Assembly (NCBI GenBank): GCA_947650285.1
Contig: CANTFL010001193.1
Location: 372,001-436,000, forward strand
Reading direction: 5' to 3'
Source of the DNA: Hyaloperonospora brassicae
Lineage: Eukaryota; Oomycota; Peronosporomycetes; Peronosporales; Peronosporaceae
Length of the DNA stretch: 64,000 nucleotides
The position numbers and the translations under genes are program-made. Positions 46,246 to 60,702 of the stretch are shown here, in pieces. Within the stretch, counting starts at the first letter, position 1. The number at the start of each line of letters is the position of its first letter. The notes below the pieces were generated by a model. The model saw only the letters and a program-made list of their open reading frames with translations, ran no database searches and was not told the origin of the DNA.

Positions 46246-49200
46246 GAAGTATTCGACCACCGGAGACCAAGGTCTTTGGCCTTGACCCATCTGCCAAGGC
46301 TCATTCGACCAAGGTCTCTGTGAGCGAGACCACGTTGAACGTGGCTGACATTGGGAGAGAAGCTTCGCCTATCCTGTTCCATGAAACAGCGTTGTCGGAT
46401 CAAACAGCTCACGCAAGAGGCGTGGGTCGGTAAAATAGTGGACGGGTAACTCCACATCAATGCAGCTCGCTTTCACATCCAATTCTTACGTCTCTACTCT
46501 TCTTCTCCTTTCGGTACCCTGTCTGACTTGGCTCCTTTTTGACTCCATACCTCCATGCCTTCATTAGTCATAGCGAAATGTCGTATGCACGTATAGTAGG
46601 CACAGCCTCCTGATGCTCACCCCGATCCTCGGTATCCTTGCACGCATGTACTCATGCATTCCGTCGTCGTTGCTGCTCTCGTGAGATCTGTAGGAGCTCC
46701 CAGCGGAATCGGTGGGCACACCAGCAGCAACGTGAGCCCTGTAGCGTACATGCGAACACATGCGACGGAGATCGCGGCAGTATCACGCGCACGTCGGCTT
46801 TGACACCGGTTGATCATGGTTTGGTACGCAGACAACTGTGTTCATCCGGCAAGCTTGCGTGTTTGTGTATTCCTGCTCTACTTCATCGTGCGTCTCGTGT
46901 TGCACCTCATCGACAGACGGACGCAAAGATCAGGTTTACAAAACTTGATCTTCGTGTGCTGGCCATGTCACCAGGATAGGCGTTATCGCCAGTTCCTTCT
47001 GATCTTCCACGCAGTAGTGTCACAGAGCATTCACCCAAGTAGCTTCTGTATGACACGAGTACCAGATCCACCGGTTCGTTTTGGCCACCAAGCACAACCA
47101 TTCTTAACACAAGTACGATCTCTGGATGACCAGGAGCAGCAATGTCGTTTGCAGTCTTCCCATTCGTTTCTGCAAAGAGGAAAGCGAGAATACTCGACGA
47201 TAGGCAGCAAAGCTCTACTTGACTGAGTACATTTCCATAAGGTGAATCGACAATCACCAGACTCGTAGCCTTGCTCGGAAAGGAACGCGAAGACTGAAGT
47301 GCTTTATTCCACGCAAATTGTGTTGATACAACGTCTCGCGGTCCTTTAAGATACGCGCAAGGACGCGGAGCTTGACGCCATCACACGTCTCATGTGTCTC
47401 TGAGGATGACAACGAGGTAACAAATAATGAGGTCATGACTACGCTCTTGCAATGACGTCCACGGTGTTTTTTCTCTAACCAATCGGTCTGTGGTGAGGAT
47501 CGTATCGAGCGAGGTAAGCGCTTTGCGACGTGAAAGCGTGTTGCAGCCATGCACATCGCGTGGATGGACGGACAGACGGCATCCGTGACCGCAAGACGAC
47601 AAAAAGCGGGCCGACCGTGCTCAACCCGAGCGATCAAAAGCAGACGTTTCCATTACCCATACCAAATCAACGGACGTGCGGATTCGGCGCCACGGACAAA
47701 GCTGCTGACGTCTTCGGGTAATGGTACGACGATTCTGGATGACGAGGTAGCAAATAGCGGTCGGCTTCCTGACTAAACACCGATGGTGAAAGCGGCCTTG
47801 CAATAAGTAGTTGGCGTCGACGTTGTCTGCTACAGCAGCTCGTTTCAGGAGCAGACGAATACGTTTCCTGGCAAAGCCTGAGCGATTCGCGATACGCCTT
47901 TTATATACTGACCGACCTCTACAGCAGATACGCGTCTGCGACGTGCCTGTCGTCAGCAAGACCACGTACAAACAGAGGGGTGGCTGGATGGACACCCACG
48001 CACGCGATGCAGCCATGGCTTTACATGGGTGTACACGGCTTTACATGGCTGTGCACGGATTTACATGACTGCATATGAACGTTAATGCGGTAATGACCAT
48101 GCACGATCGTCAACGATGTCATGTAGTCCACAAGGAAAACGCAGCAATGGACGAAGAGGGTGGACCTACTTACGAAGTCGAGTATCTAGCTCAGCACGAA
48201 CCGACAAAGAATCTGGAAGCTCACATGGAGTCGATCAGCGTGGAGGATATCTGCAAGGTGGCTGAACTTGCAGACGCGTAATTGCTCCATGCCTTCCCAC
48301 TTGTTCGATGTGTCGTCGCTATTCCATCAGTTGAGTACTTGCTGCTATGGAACCGGAGAAGTTGCATCAATCGACGTGTTTGGTGGTATATCTCGCCAGG
48401 ACTGGCCACATGGTGACCCTTTCTTGGCATCACTCGAGGTTCCGTTCAAGCGAGACGCCTCAACTGGACGCTCACAAGGGTAGTTGGCGTAGGTATAGGT
48501 CCCGATCCAGTCACTGACGTTTTTGACACGCTTCAACGATAGAAGGCGCTTCAACGGTACGTCCAGCGGTGCGATACATGCTCAGGAACCACGATGGCGG
48601 AGGACGGACGACGGCATTCCACCGCACAAAGATGGATGAGGATCAAGGAGAGACAGCGAAATGCAGAGCTATTTACATGTATCAATAGGTTCATGCACGT
48701 GTACCCTAATTAGCCACGGAGCTGCTCACGGCGGTGTTTTGAGGAGACGACGCGCCGCGGACTCGTTCACACAGAGCTGGTATTGTCTCCCGGTAGCGAT
48801 TGCCTTTCATTGGCGTACGCTAGCGTGGGATATACGATGCAGTTCGAATCACACATGTCCTTGTCTGTTGTGACTACATCTACTGGCAGTACGTCTCGGT
48901 ATGAAATCGGATAACAGTGAGCGATGCTAGACAACAGCCGGTGAAATATTAGCGGGTCCTTGGCGCTTACAATCGTGACGGCACGACTACGATGTCGCCT
49001 ACGGAGTCGCTTCGTCTCTTTGCAGCATGAAGAACCTCGCTTTGAGCGTTCGTCGCCACTTTTCGATAAGCCAAGTCTCCAGCGGTGGAGGTTTCTGTGA
49101 AGAGAGTTGTGGAAAAGGCGTCAATATCGAACAGCGCGGCATCAGAACGAACGTTTTCTGTCGTAGTGCTAGTGGCTGCTATTTGCGATGCAGTGGTTCG

Positions 49201-49633
49201 AAGCGTGCCATTGAATGATCCCTCATGGTAAACGCTCCACCTGAGCGGGCGAATCGCGTTCGCCAAGTTTGTCTATCTATCTGCTGTGTGCTGTGACATA
49301 CTGAAGGACGCCGGTCGACGTGGTAGTCTGTCACTGCTTGCTACGAAAAAGCACGATGCCAGTGTCGCTGTTGCTGGACACGTCATGGTCTGCATTTGTG
49401 CGCATATGCTGAGACGTCGCATCTCGCACCGATATCTCCGGCCAGCAACCGTCGCATCGCTCCGGCTGTCCCGTTCGTTTCGAATGTCTCATTCGGCGTC
49501 AACCGGTGCGCGTTTCTTTCACAAATGATATCGTGTGTGATAAAGTCCATCGTCTCCTGAACAAGCATGAAACCGCTAGTGCGTTGATCAGATGCACGGA
49601 GGGCCGGTCCGTATGGCACGTCTTCTTGCTTCA

Positions 49634-49652
49634 TCATTCCTTAATTTGCCGA
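49634..49652 (+). promoter_or_regulatory. Inr/FPR-like core promoter, unit 4
   Basis: Same motif, 62 bp before peptide copy 4. Confidence 0.6.
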
Positions 49653-49695
49653 GACCTTCCCAGTCTCCACACTATCTGCACACTACGCATCCAAG

Positions 49696-49863
49696 ATGAA
49701 ATTCCTCATTTGCCTCGTACTCGCTGCTGTCGCCACGACGACGATCTGCGGAAAAGCTCTGGAGGACCGTCCTAACGAACTGGCTGATGGCGCCAGTGTG
49801 CTTTCCGATCTCGTCACCGATAAGAAGAGCAGCTATTACGTACGTAATGGATACTACGACTAA
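49696..49863 (+). CDS. small secreted peptide, tandem copy 4
   Basis: Identical frame. The indels private to unit 4 (near 48357 and 49154) lie outside it, and the ATG, signal peptide and stop are preserved. Confidence 0.62.
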   Translation: MKFLICLVLAAVATTTICGKALEDRPNELADGASVLSDLVTDKKSSYYVRNGYYD

Positions 49864-52800
49864 GAAGTATTCGACCACCGGAGACCAAGGTCTTTGGCCT
49901 TGACCCATCTGCCAAGGCTCATTCGACCAAGGTCTCTGTGAGCGAGACCACGTTGAACGTGGCTGACATTGGGAGAGAAGCTTCGCCTATCCTGTTCCAT
50001 GAACCAGCGTTGTCGGATCAAACAGCTCACGCAAGAGGCGTGGGTCGGTAAAATAGTGGACGGGTAACTCCACATCAATGCAGCTCGCTTTCACATCCAA
50101 TTCTTACGTCTCTACTCTTCTTCTCCTTTCGGTACCCTGTCTGACTTGGCTCCTTTTTGACTCCATACCTCCATGCCTTCATTAGTCATAGCGAAATGTC
50201 GTATGCACGTATAGTAGGCACAGCCTCCTGATGCTCACCCGGATCCTCGGTATCCTTGCACGCATGTACTCATGCATTCCGTCGTCGTTGCTGCTCTCGT
50301 GAGATCTGTAGGAGCTCCCAGCGGAATCGGTGGGCACACCAGCAGCAACGTGAGCCCTGTAGCGTACATGCGAACACATGCGACGGAGATCGCGGCAGTA
50401 TCACGCGCACGTCGGCTTTGACACCGGTTGATCATGGTTTGGTACGCAGACAACTGTGTTCATCCGGCAAGCTTGCGTGTTTGTGTATTCCTGCTCTACT
50501 TCATCGTGCGTCTCGTGTTGCACCTCATCGACAGACGGACGCAAAGATCAGGTTTACAAAACTTGATCTTCGTGTGCTGGCCATGTCACCAGGATAGGCG
50601 TTATCGCCAGTTCCTTCTGATCTTCCACGCAGTAGTGTCACAGAGCATTCACCCAAGTAGCTTCTGTATGACACGAGTACCAGATCCACCGGTTCGTTTT
50701 GGCCACCAAGCACAACCATTCTTAACACAAGTACGATCTCTGGATGACCAGGAGCAGCAATGTCGTTTGCAGTCTTCCCATTCGTTTCTGCAAAGAGGAA
50801 AGCGAGAATACTCGACGATAGGTAGCAAAGCTCTACTTGACTGAGTACATTTCCATAAGGTGAATCGACAATCACCAGACTCGTAGCCTTGCTCGGAAAG
50901 GAACGCGAAGACTGAAGTGCTTTATTCCACGCAAATTGTGTTGATACAACGTCTCGCGATCCTTTAAGATACGCGCAAGGACGCGGAGCTTGACGCCATC
51001 ACACGTCTCATGTGTCTCTGAGGATGACAACGAGGTAACAAATAATGAGGTCATGACTACGCTCTTGCAATGACGTCCACGGTGTTTTTTCTCTAACCAA
51101 TCGGTCTGTGGTGAGGATCGTATCGAGCGAGGTAAGCGCTTTGCGACGTGAAAGCGTGTTGCAGCCATGCACATCGCGTGGATGGACGGACAGACGGCAT
51201 CCGTGACCGCAAGACGACAAAAAGCGGGCCGACCGTGCTCAACCCGAGCGATCAAAAGCAGACGTTTCCATTACTCATACCAAATCAACGGACGTGCGGA
51301 TTCGGCGCCACGGACAAAGCTGCTGACGTCTTCGGGTAATGGTACGACGATTCTGGATGACGAGGTAGCAAATAGCGGTCGGCTTCCTGACTAAACACCG
51401 ATGGTGAAAGCGGCCTTGCAATAAGTAGTTGGCGTCGACGTTGTCTGCTACAGCAGCTCGTTTCAGGAGCAGACGAATACGTTTCCTGGCAAAGCCTGAG
51501 CGATTCGCGATACGCCTTTTATATACTGACCGACCTCTACAGCAGATACGCGTCTGCGACGTGCCTGTCGTCAGCAAGACCACGTACAAACAGAGGGGTG
51601 GCTGGATGGACACCCACGCACGCGATGCAGCCATGGCTTTACATGGGTGTACACGGCTTTACATGGCTGTGCACGGATTTACATGACTGCATATGAACGT
51701 TAATGCGGTAATGACCGTGCACGATCGTCAACGATGTCATGTAGTCCACAAGGAAAACGCAGCAATGGACGAAGAGGGTGGACCTACTTACGAAGTCGAG
51801 TATCTAGCTCAGCACGAACCGACAAAGAATCTGGAAGCTCACATGGAGTCGATCAGCGTGGAGGATATCTGCAAGGTGGCTGAACTTGCAGACGCGTAAT
51901 TGCTCCATGCATTCCCACTTGTTCGATGTGTCGTCGCTATTCCATCAGTTGAGTACTTGCTGCTATGGAACCGGAAAGTTGCATCAATCGACGTGTTTGG
52001 TGGTATATCTCGCCAGGACTGGCCACATGGTGACCCTTTCTTGGCATCACTCGAGGTTCCGTTCAAGCGAGACGCCTCAACTGGACGCTCACAAGGGTAG
52101 TTGGCGTAGGTATAGGTCCCGATCCAGTCACTGACGTTTTTGACACGCTTCAACGATAGAAGGCGCTTCAACGGTACGTCCAGCGGTGCGATACATGCTC
52201 AGGAACCACGATGGCGGAGGACGGACGACGGCATTCCACCGCACAAAGATGGATGAGGATCAAGGAGAGACAGCGAAATGCAGAGCTATTTACATGTATC
52301 AATAGGTTCATGCACGTGTACCCTAATTAGCCACGGAGCTGCTCACGGCGGTGTTTTGAGGAGACGACGCGCCGCGGACTCGTTCACACAGAGCTGGTAT
52401 TGTCTCCCGGTAGCGATTGCCTTTCATTGGCGTACGCTAGCGTGGGATATACGATGCAGTTCGAATCACACATGTCCTTGTCTGTTGTGACTACATCTAC
52501 TGGCAGTACGTCTCGGTATGAAATCGGATAACAGCGAGCGATGCTAGACAACAGCCGGTGAAATATTAGCGGGTCCTTGGCGCTTACAATCGTGACGGCA
52601 CGACTACGATGTCGCCTACGGAGTCGCTTCGTCTCTTTGCAGCATGAAGAACCTCGCTTTGAGCGTTCGTCGCCACTTTTCGATAAGCCAAGTCTCCAGC
52701 GGTGGAGGTTTCTGTGAAGAGAGTTGTGGAAAAGGCGTCAATATCGAACAGCGCGGCATCAGAACGAACGCTGTCGTAGTGCTAGTGGCTGCTATTTGCG

Positions 52801-53246
52801 ATGCAGTGGTTCGAAGCGTGCCATTGAATGATCCCTCATGGTAAACGCTCCACCTGAGCGGGCGAATCGCGTTCGCCAAGTTTGTCTATCTATCTGCTGT
52901 GTGCTGTGACATACTGAAGGACGCCGGTCGACGTGGTAGTCTGTCACTGCTTGCTACGAAAAAGCACGATGCCAGTGTCGCTGTTGCTGGACACGTCATG
53001 GTCTGCATTTGTGCGCATATGCTGAGACGTCGCATCTCGCACCGATATCTCCGGCCAGCAACCGTCGCATCGCTCCGGCTGTCCCGTTCGTTTCGAATGT
53101 CTCATTCGGCGTCAACCGGTGCGCGTTTCTTTCACAAATGATATCGTGTGTGATAAAGTCCATCGTCTCCTGAACAAGCATGAAACCGCTAGTGCGTTGA
53201 TCAGATGCACGGAGGGCCGGTCCGTATGGCACGTCTTCTTGCTTCA

Positions 53247-53265
53247 TCATTCCTTAATTTGCCGA
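53247..53265 (+). promoter_or_regulatory. Inr/FPR-like core promoter, unit 5
   Basis: Same motif, 62 bp before peptide copy 5. Confidence 0.6.
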
Positions 53266-53308
53266 GACCTTCCCAGTCTCCACACTATCTGCACACTACG
53301 CATCCAAG

Positions 53309-53476
53309 ATGAAATTCCTCATTTGCCTCGTACTCGCTGCTGTCGCCACGACGACGATCTGCGGAAAAGCTCTGGAGGACCGTCCTAACGAACTGGCTGA
53401 TGGCGCCAGTGTGCTTTCCGATCTCGTCACCGATAAGAAGAGCAGCTATTACGTACGTAATGGATACTACGACTAA
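53309..53476 (+). CDS. small secreted peptide, tandem copy 5
   Basis: Identical frame to the other copies, with signal peptide and aromatic tail unchanged. Confidence 0.62.
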   Translation: MKFLICLVLAAVATTTICGKALEDRPNELADGASVLSDLVTDKKSSYYVRNGYYD

Positions 53477-56400
53477 GAAGTATTCGACCACCGGAGACCA
53501 AGGTCTTTGGCCTTGACCCATCTGCCAAGGCTCATTCGACCAAGGTCTCTGTGAGCGAGACCACGTTGAACGTGGCTGACATTGGGAGAGAAGCTTCGCC
53601 TATCCTGTTCCATGAACCAGCGTTGTCGGATCAAACAGCTCACGCAAGAGGCGTGGGTCGGTAAAATAGTGGACGGGTAACTCCACATCAATGCAGCTCG
53701 CTTTCACATCCAATTCTTACGTCTCTACTCTTCTTCTCCTTTCGGTACCCTGTCTGACTTGGCTCCTTTTTGACTCCATACCTCCATGCCTTCATTAGTC
53801 ATAGCGAAATGTCGTATGCACGTATAGTAGGCACAGCCTCCTGATGCTCACCCGGATCCTCGGTATCCTTGCACGCATGTACTCATGCATTCCGTCGTCG
53901 TTGCTGCTCTCGTGAGATCTGTAGGAGCTCCCAGCGGAATCGGTGGGCACACCAGCAGCAACGTGAGCCCTGTAGCGTACATGCGAACACATGCGACGGA
54001 GATCGCGGCAGTATCACGCGCACGTCGGCTTTGACACCGGTTGATCATGGTTTGGTACGCAGACAACTGTGTTCATCCGGCAAGCTTGCGTGTTTGTGTA
54101 TTCCTGCTCTACTTCATCGTGCGTCTCGTGTTGCACCTCATCGACAGACGGACGCAAAGATCAGGTTTACAAAACTTGATCTTCGTGTGCTGGCCATGTC
54201 ACCAGGATAGGCGTTATCGCCAGTTCCTTCTGATCTTCCACGCAGTAGTGTCACAGAGCATTCACCCAAGTAGCTTCTGTATGACACGAGTACCAGATCC
54301 ACCGGTTCGTTTTGGCCACCAAGCACAACCATTCTTAACACAAGTACGATCTCTGGATGACCAGGAGCAGCAATGTCGTTTGCAGTCTTCCCATTCGTTT
54401 CTGCAAAGAGGAAAGCGAGAATACTCGACGATAGGTAGCAAAGCTCTACTTGACTGAGTACATTTCCATAAGGTGAATCGACAATCACCAGACTCGTAGC
54501 CTTGCTCGGAAAGGAACGCGAAGACTGAAGTGCTTTATTCCACGCAAATTGTGTTGATACAACGTCTCGCGATCCTTTAAGATACGCGCAAGGACGCGGA
54601 GCTTGACGCCATCACACGTCTCATGTGTCTCTGAGGATGACAACGAGGTAACAAATAATGAGGTCATGACTACGCTCTTGCAATGACGTCCACGGTGTTT
54701 TTTCTCTAACCAATCGGTCTGTGGTGAGGATCGTATCGAGCGAGGTAAGCGCTTTGCGACGTGAAAGCGTGTTGCAGCCATGCACATCGCGTGGATGGAC
54801 GGACAGACGGCATCCGTGACCGCAAGACGACAAAAAGCGGGCCGACCGTGCTCAACCCGAGCGATCAAAAGCAGACGTTTCCATTACTCATACCTAATCA
54901 ACGGACGTGCGGATTCGGCGCCACGGACAAAGCTGCTGACGTCTTCGGGTAATGGTACGACGATTCTGGATGACGAGGTAGCAAATAGCGGTCGGCTTCC
55001 TGACTAAACACCGATGGTGAAAGCGGACTTGCAATAAGTAGTTGGCGTCGACGTTGTCTGCTACAGCAGCTCGTTTCAGGAGCAGACGAATACGTTTCCT
55101 GGCAAAGCCTGAGCGATTCGCGATACGCCTTTTATATACTGACCGACCTCTACAGCAGATACGCGTCTGCGACGTGCCTGTCGTCAGCAAGACCACGTAC
55201 AAACAGAGGGGTGGCTGGATGGACACCCACGCACGCGATGCAGCCATGGCTTTACATGGGTGTACACGGCTTTACATGGCTGTGCACGGATTTACATGAC
55301 TGCATATGAACGTTAATGCGGTAATGACCGTGCACGATCGTCAACGATGTCATGTAGTCCACAAGGAAAACGCAGCTATGGACGAAGAGGGTGGACCTAC
55401 TTACGAAGTCGAGTATCTAGCTCAGCACGAACCGACAAAGAATCTGGAAGCTCACATGGAGTCGATCAGCGTGGAGGATATCTGCAAGGTGGCTGAACTT
55501 GCAGACGCGTAATTGCTCCATGCCTTCCCACTTGTTCGATGTGTCGTCGCTATTCCATCAGTTGAGTACTTGCTGCTATGGAACCGGGAAGTTGCATCAA
55601 TCGACGTGTTTGGTGGTATATCTCGCCAGGACTGGCCACATGGTGACCCTTTCTTGGCATCACTCGAGGTTCCGTTCAAGCGAGACGCCTCAACTGGACG
55701 CTCACAAGGGTAGTTGGCGTAGGTGTAGGTCCCGATCCAGTCACTGACGTTTTTGACACGCTTCAACGATAGAAGGCGCTTCAACGGTACGTCCAGCGGT
55801 GCGATACATGCTCAGGAACCACGATGGCGGAGGACGGACGACGGCATTCCACCGCACAAAGATGGATGAGGATCAAGGAGAGACAGCGAAATGCAGAGCT
55901 ATTTACATGTATCAATAGGTTCATGCACGTGTACCCTAATTAGCCACGGAGCTGCTCACGGCGGTGTTTTGAGGAGACGACGCGCCGCGGACTCGTTCAC
56001 ACAGAGCTGGTATTGTCTCCCGGTAGCGATTGCCTTTCATTGGCGTACGCTAGCGTGGGATATACGATGCAGTTCGAATCACACATGTCCTTGTCTGTTG
56101 TGACTACATCTACTGGCAGTACGTCTCGGTATGAAATCGGATAACAGCGAGCGATGCTAGACAACAGCCGGTGAAATATTAGCGGGTCCTTGGCGCTTAC
56201 AATCGTGACGGCACGACTACGATGTCGCCTACGGAGTCGCTTCGTCTCTTTGCAGCATGAAGAACCTCGCTTTGAGCGTTCGTCGCCACTTTTCGATAAG
56301 CCAAGTCTCCAGCGGTGGAGGTTTCTGTGAAGAGAGTTGTGGAAAAGGCGTCAATATCGAACAGCGCGGCATCAGAACGAACGCTGTCGTAGTGCTAGTG

Positions 56401-56859
56401 GCTGCTATTTGCGATGCAGTGGTTCGAAGCGTGCCATTGAATGATCCCTCATGGTAAACGCTCCACCTGAGCGGGCGAATCGCGTTCGCCAAGTTTGTCT
56501 ATCTATCTGCTGTGTGCTGTGACATACTGAAGGACGCCGGTCGACGTGGTAGTCTGTCACTGCTTGCTACGAAAAAGCACGATGCCAGTGTCGCTGTTGC
56601 TGGACACGTCATGGTCTGCATTTGTGCGCATATGCTGAGACGTCGCATCTCGCACCGATATCTCCGGCCAGCAACCGTCGCATCGCTCCGGCTGTCCCGT
56701 TCGTTTCGAATGTCTCATTCGGCGTCAACCGGTGCGCGTTTCTTTCACAAATGATATCGTGTGTGATAAAGTCCATCGTCTCCTGAACAAGCATGAAACC
56801 GCTAGTGCGTTGATCAGATGCACGGAGGGCCGGTCCGTATGGCACGTCTTCTTGCTTCA

Positions 56860-56878
56860 TCATTCCTTAATTTGCCGA
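56860..56878 (+). promoter_or_regulatory. Inr/FPR-like core promoter, unit 6
   Basis: Same motif, 62 bp before peptide copy 6. Confidence 0.6.
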
Positions 56879-56921
56879 GACCTTCCCAGTCTCCACACTA
56901 TCTGCACACTACGCATCCAAG

Positions 56922-57089
56922 ATGAAATTCCTCATTTGCCTCGTACTCGCTGCTGTCGCCACGACGACGATCTGCGGAAAAGCTCTGGAGGACCGTCCTA
57001 ACGAACTGGCTGATGGCGCCAGTGTGCTTTCCGATCTCGTCACCGATAAGAAGAGCAGCTATTACGTACGTAATGGATACTACGACTAA
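56922..57089 (+). CDS. small secreted peptide, tandem copy 6
   Basis: Identical frame. The new base of this unit (ATTGGTAGAG near 57195) lies about 100 bp after the stop. Confidence 0.62.
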   Translation: MKFLICLVLAAVATTTICGKALEDRPNELADGASVLSDLVTDKKSSYYVRNGYYD

Positions 57090-60000
57090 GAAGTATTCGA
57101 CCACCGGAGACCAAGGTCTTTGGCCTTGACCCATCTGCCAAGGCTCATTCGACCAAGGTCTCTGTGAGCGAGACCACGTTGAACGTGGCTGACATTGGTA
57201 GAGAAGCTTCGCCTATCCTGTTCCATGAACCAGCGTTGTCGGATCAAACAGCTCACGCAAGAGGCGTGGGTCGGTAAAATAGTGGACGGGTAACTCCACA
57301 TCAATGCAGCTCGCTTTCACATCCAATTCTTACGTCTCTACTCTTCTTCTCCTTTCGGTACCCTGTCTGACTTGGCTCCTTTTTGACTCCATACCTCCAT
57401 GCCTTCATTAGTCATAGCGAAATGTCGTATGCACGTATAGTAGGCACAGCCTCCTGATGCTCACCCGGATCCTCGGTATCCTTGCACGCATGTACTCATG
57501 CATTCCGTCGTCGTTGCTGCTCTCGTGAGATCTGTAGGAGCTCCCAGCGGAATCGGTGGGCACACCAGCAGCAACGTGAGCCCTGTAGCGTACATGCGAA
57601 CACATGCGACGGAGATCGCGGCAGTATCACGCGCACGTCGGCTTTGACACCGGTTGATCATGGTTTGGTACGCAGACAACTGTGTTCATCCGGCAAGCTT
57701 GCGTGTTTGTGTATTCCTGCTCTACTTCATCGTGCGTCTCGTGTTGCACCTCATCGACAGACGGACGCAAAGATCAGGTTTACAAAACTTGATCTTCGTG
57801 TGCTGGCCATGTCACCAGGATAGGCGTTATCGCCAGTTCCTTCTGATCTTCCACGCAGTAGTGTCACAGAGCATTCACCCAAGTAGCTTCTGTATGACAC
57901 GAGTACCAGATCCACCGGTTCGTTTTGGCCACCAAGCACAACCATTCTTAACACAAGTACGATCTCTGGATGACCAGGAGCAGCAATGTCGTTTGCAGTC
58001 TTCCCATTCGTTTCTGCAAAGAGGAAAGCGAGAATACTCGACGATAGGTAGCAAAGCTCTACTTGACTGAGTACATTTCCATAAGGTGAATCGACAATCA
58101 CCAGACTCGTAGCCTTGCTCGGAAAGGAACGCGAAGACTGAAGTGCTTTATTCCACGCAAATTGTGTTGATACAACGTCTCGCGATCCTTTAAGATACGC
58201 GCAAGGACGCGGAGCTTGACGCCATCACACGTCTCATGTGTCTCTGAGGATGACAACGAGGTAACAAATAATGAGGTCATGACTACGCTCTTGCAATGAC
58301 GTCCACGGTGTTTTTTCTCTAACCAATCGGTCTGTGGTGAGGATCGTATCGAGCGAGGTAAGCGCTTTGCGACGTGAAAGCGTGTTGCAGCCATGCACAT
58401 CGCGTGGATGGACGGACAGACGGCATCCGTGACCGCAAGACGACAAAAAGCGGGCCGACCGTGCTCAACCCGAGCGATCAAAAGCAGACGTTTCCATTAC
58501 TCATACCTAATCAACGGACGTGCGGATTCGGCGCCACGGACAAAGCTGCTGACGTCTTCGGGTAATGGTACGACGATTCTGGATGACGAGGTAGCAAATA
58601 GCGGTCGGCTTCCTGACTAAACACCGATGGTGAAAGCGGACTTGCAATAAGTAGTTGGCGTCGACGTTGTCTGCTACAGCAGCTCGTTTCAGGAGCAGAC
58701 GAATACGTTTCCTGGCAAAGCCTGAGCGATTCGCGATACGCCTTTTATATACTGACCGACCTCTACAGCAGATACGCGTCTGCGACGTGCCTGTCGTCAG
58801 CAAGACCACGTACAAACAGAGGGGTGGCTGGATGGACACCCACGCACGCGATGCAGCCATGGCTTTACATGGGTGTACACGGCTTTACATGGCTGTGCAC
58901 GGATTTACATGACTGCATATGAACGTTAATGCGGTAATGACCGTGCACGATCGTCAACGATGTCATGTAGTCCACAAGGAAAACGCAGCAATGGACGAAG
59001 AGGGTGGACCTACTTACGAAGTCGAGTATCTAGCTCAGCACGAACCGACAAAGAATCTGGAAGCTCACATGGAGTCGATCAGCGTGGAGGATATCTGCAA
59101 GGTGGCTGAACTTGCAGACGCGTAATTGCTCCATGCATTCCCACTTGTTCGATGTGTCGTCGCTATTCCATCAGTTGAGTACTTGCTGCTATGGAACCGG
59201 AAAGTTGCATCAATCGACGTGTTTGGTGGTATATCTCGCCAGGACTGGCCACATGGTGACCCTTTCTTGGCATCACTCGAGGTTCCGTTCAAGCGAGACG
59301 CCTCAACTGGACGCTCACAAGGGTAGTTGGCGTAGGTGTAGGTCCCGATCCAGTCACTGACGTTTTTGACACGCTTCAACGATAGAAGGCGCTTCAACGG
59401 TACGTCCAGCGGTGCGATACATGCTCAGGAACCACGATGGCGGAGGACGGACGACGGCATTCCACCGCACAAAGATGGATGAGGATCAAGGAGAGACAGC
59501 GAAATGCAGAGCTATTTACATGTATCAATAGGTTCATGCACGTGTACCCTAATTAGCCACGGAGCTGCTCACGGCGGTGTTTTGAGGAGACGACGCGCCG
59601 CGGACTCGTTCACACAGAGCTGGTATTGTCTCCCGGTAGCGATTGCCTTTCATTGGCGTACGCTAGCGTGGGATATACGATGCAGTTCGAATCACACATG
59701 TCCTTGTCTGTTGTGACTACATCTACTGGCAGTACGTCTCGGTATGAAATCGGATAACAGCGAGCGATGCTAGACAACAGCCGGTGAAATATTAGCGGGT
59801 CCTTGGCGCTTACAATCGTGACGGCACGACTACGATGTCGCCTACGGAGTCGCTTCGTCTCTTTGCAGCATGAAGAACCTCGCTTTGAGCGTTCGTCGCC
59901 ACTTTTCGATAAGCCAAGTCTCCAGCGGTGGAGGTTTCTGTGAAGAGAGTTGTGGAAAAGGCGTCAATATCGAACAGCGCGGCATCAGAACGAACGCTGT

Positions 60001-60472
60001 CGTAGTGCTAGTGGCTGCTATTTGCGATGCAGTGGTTCGAAGCGTGCCATTGAATGATCCCTCATGGTAAACGCTCCACCTGAGCGGGCGAATCGCGTTC
60101 GCCAAGTTTGTCTATCTATCTGCTGTGTGCTGTGACATACTGAAGGACGCCGGTCGACGTGGTAGTCTGTCACTGCTTGCTACGAAAAAGCACGATGCCA
60201 GTGTCGCTGTTGCTGGACACGTCATGGTCTGCATTTGTGCGCATATGCTGAGACGTCGCATCTCGCACCGATATCTCCGGCCAGCAACCGTCGCATCGCT
60301 CCGGCTGTCCCGTTCGTTTCGAATGTCTCATTCGGCGTCAACCGGTGCGCGTTTCTTTCACAAATGATATCGTGTGTGATAAAGTCCATCGTCTCCTGAA
60401 CAAGCATGAAACCGCTAGTGCGTTGATCAGATGCACGGAGGGCCGGTCCGTATGGCACGTCTTCTTGCTTCA

Positions 60473-60491
60473 TCATTCCTTAATTTGCCGA
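60473..60491 (+). promoter_or_regulatory. Inr/FPR-like core promoter, unit 7
   Basis: Same motif, 62 bp before peptide copy 7. Confidence 0.6.
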
Positions 60492-60534
60492 GACCTTCCC
60501 AGTCTCCACACTATCTGCACACTACGCATCCAAG

Positions 60535-60702
60535 ATGAAATTCCTCATTTGCCTCGTACTCGCTGCTGTCGCCACGACGACGATCTGCGGAAAAGCTCTG
60601 GAGGACCGTCCTAACGAACTGGCTGATGGCGCCAGTGTGCTTTCCGATCTCGTCACCGATAAGAAGAGCAGCTATTACGTACGTAATGGATACTACGACT
60701 AA
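60535..60702 (+). CDS. small secreted peptide, tandem copy 7
   Basis: Identical frame. It is the last complete copy in the window; the eighth would start about 150 bp past the window end. Confidence 0.62.
   Translation: MKFLICLVLAAVATTTICGKALEDRPNELADGASVLSDLVTDKKSSYYVRNGYYD

Larger units (their letters stand above)
44536..48148 (+). repeat. tandem unit 3
   Basis: 3,613 bp. First unit with GGTGGAGGTTT, AACAAATAATG and AATCAACGG. Has TTGCATTGG near 45192, a state seen again only in unit 8. Confidence 0.95.
48149..51766 (+). repeat. tandem unit 4
   Basis: 3,618 bp. A private inserted base near 48357 (GGAGAAG) and 4 bp at the hotspot near 49154 (CGTTTTCTG) explain the extra length. First unit with CCCGGATCC, GAACCAGCG, TAGGTAGC and ATGAAATCGG. 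Confidence 0.95.
51767..55379 (+). repeat. tandem unit 5
   Basis: 3,613 bp. First unit with AACAGCGAG, ACCTAATC and GCGGACTTG. Confidence 0.95.
55380..58992 (+). repeat. tandem unit 6
   Basis: 3,613 bp. First unit with AGGTGTAGG near 55722 and ATTGGTAGAG near 57195. Confidence 0.95.
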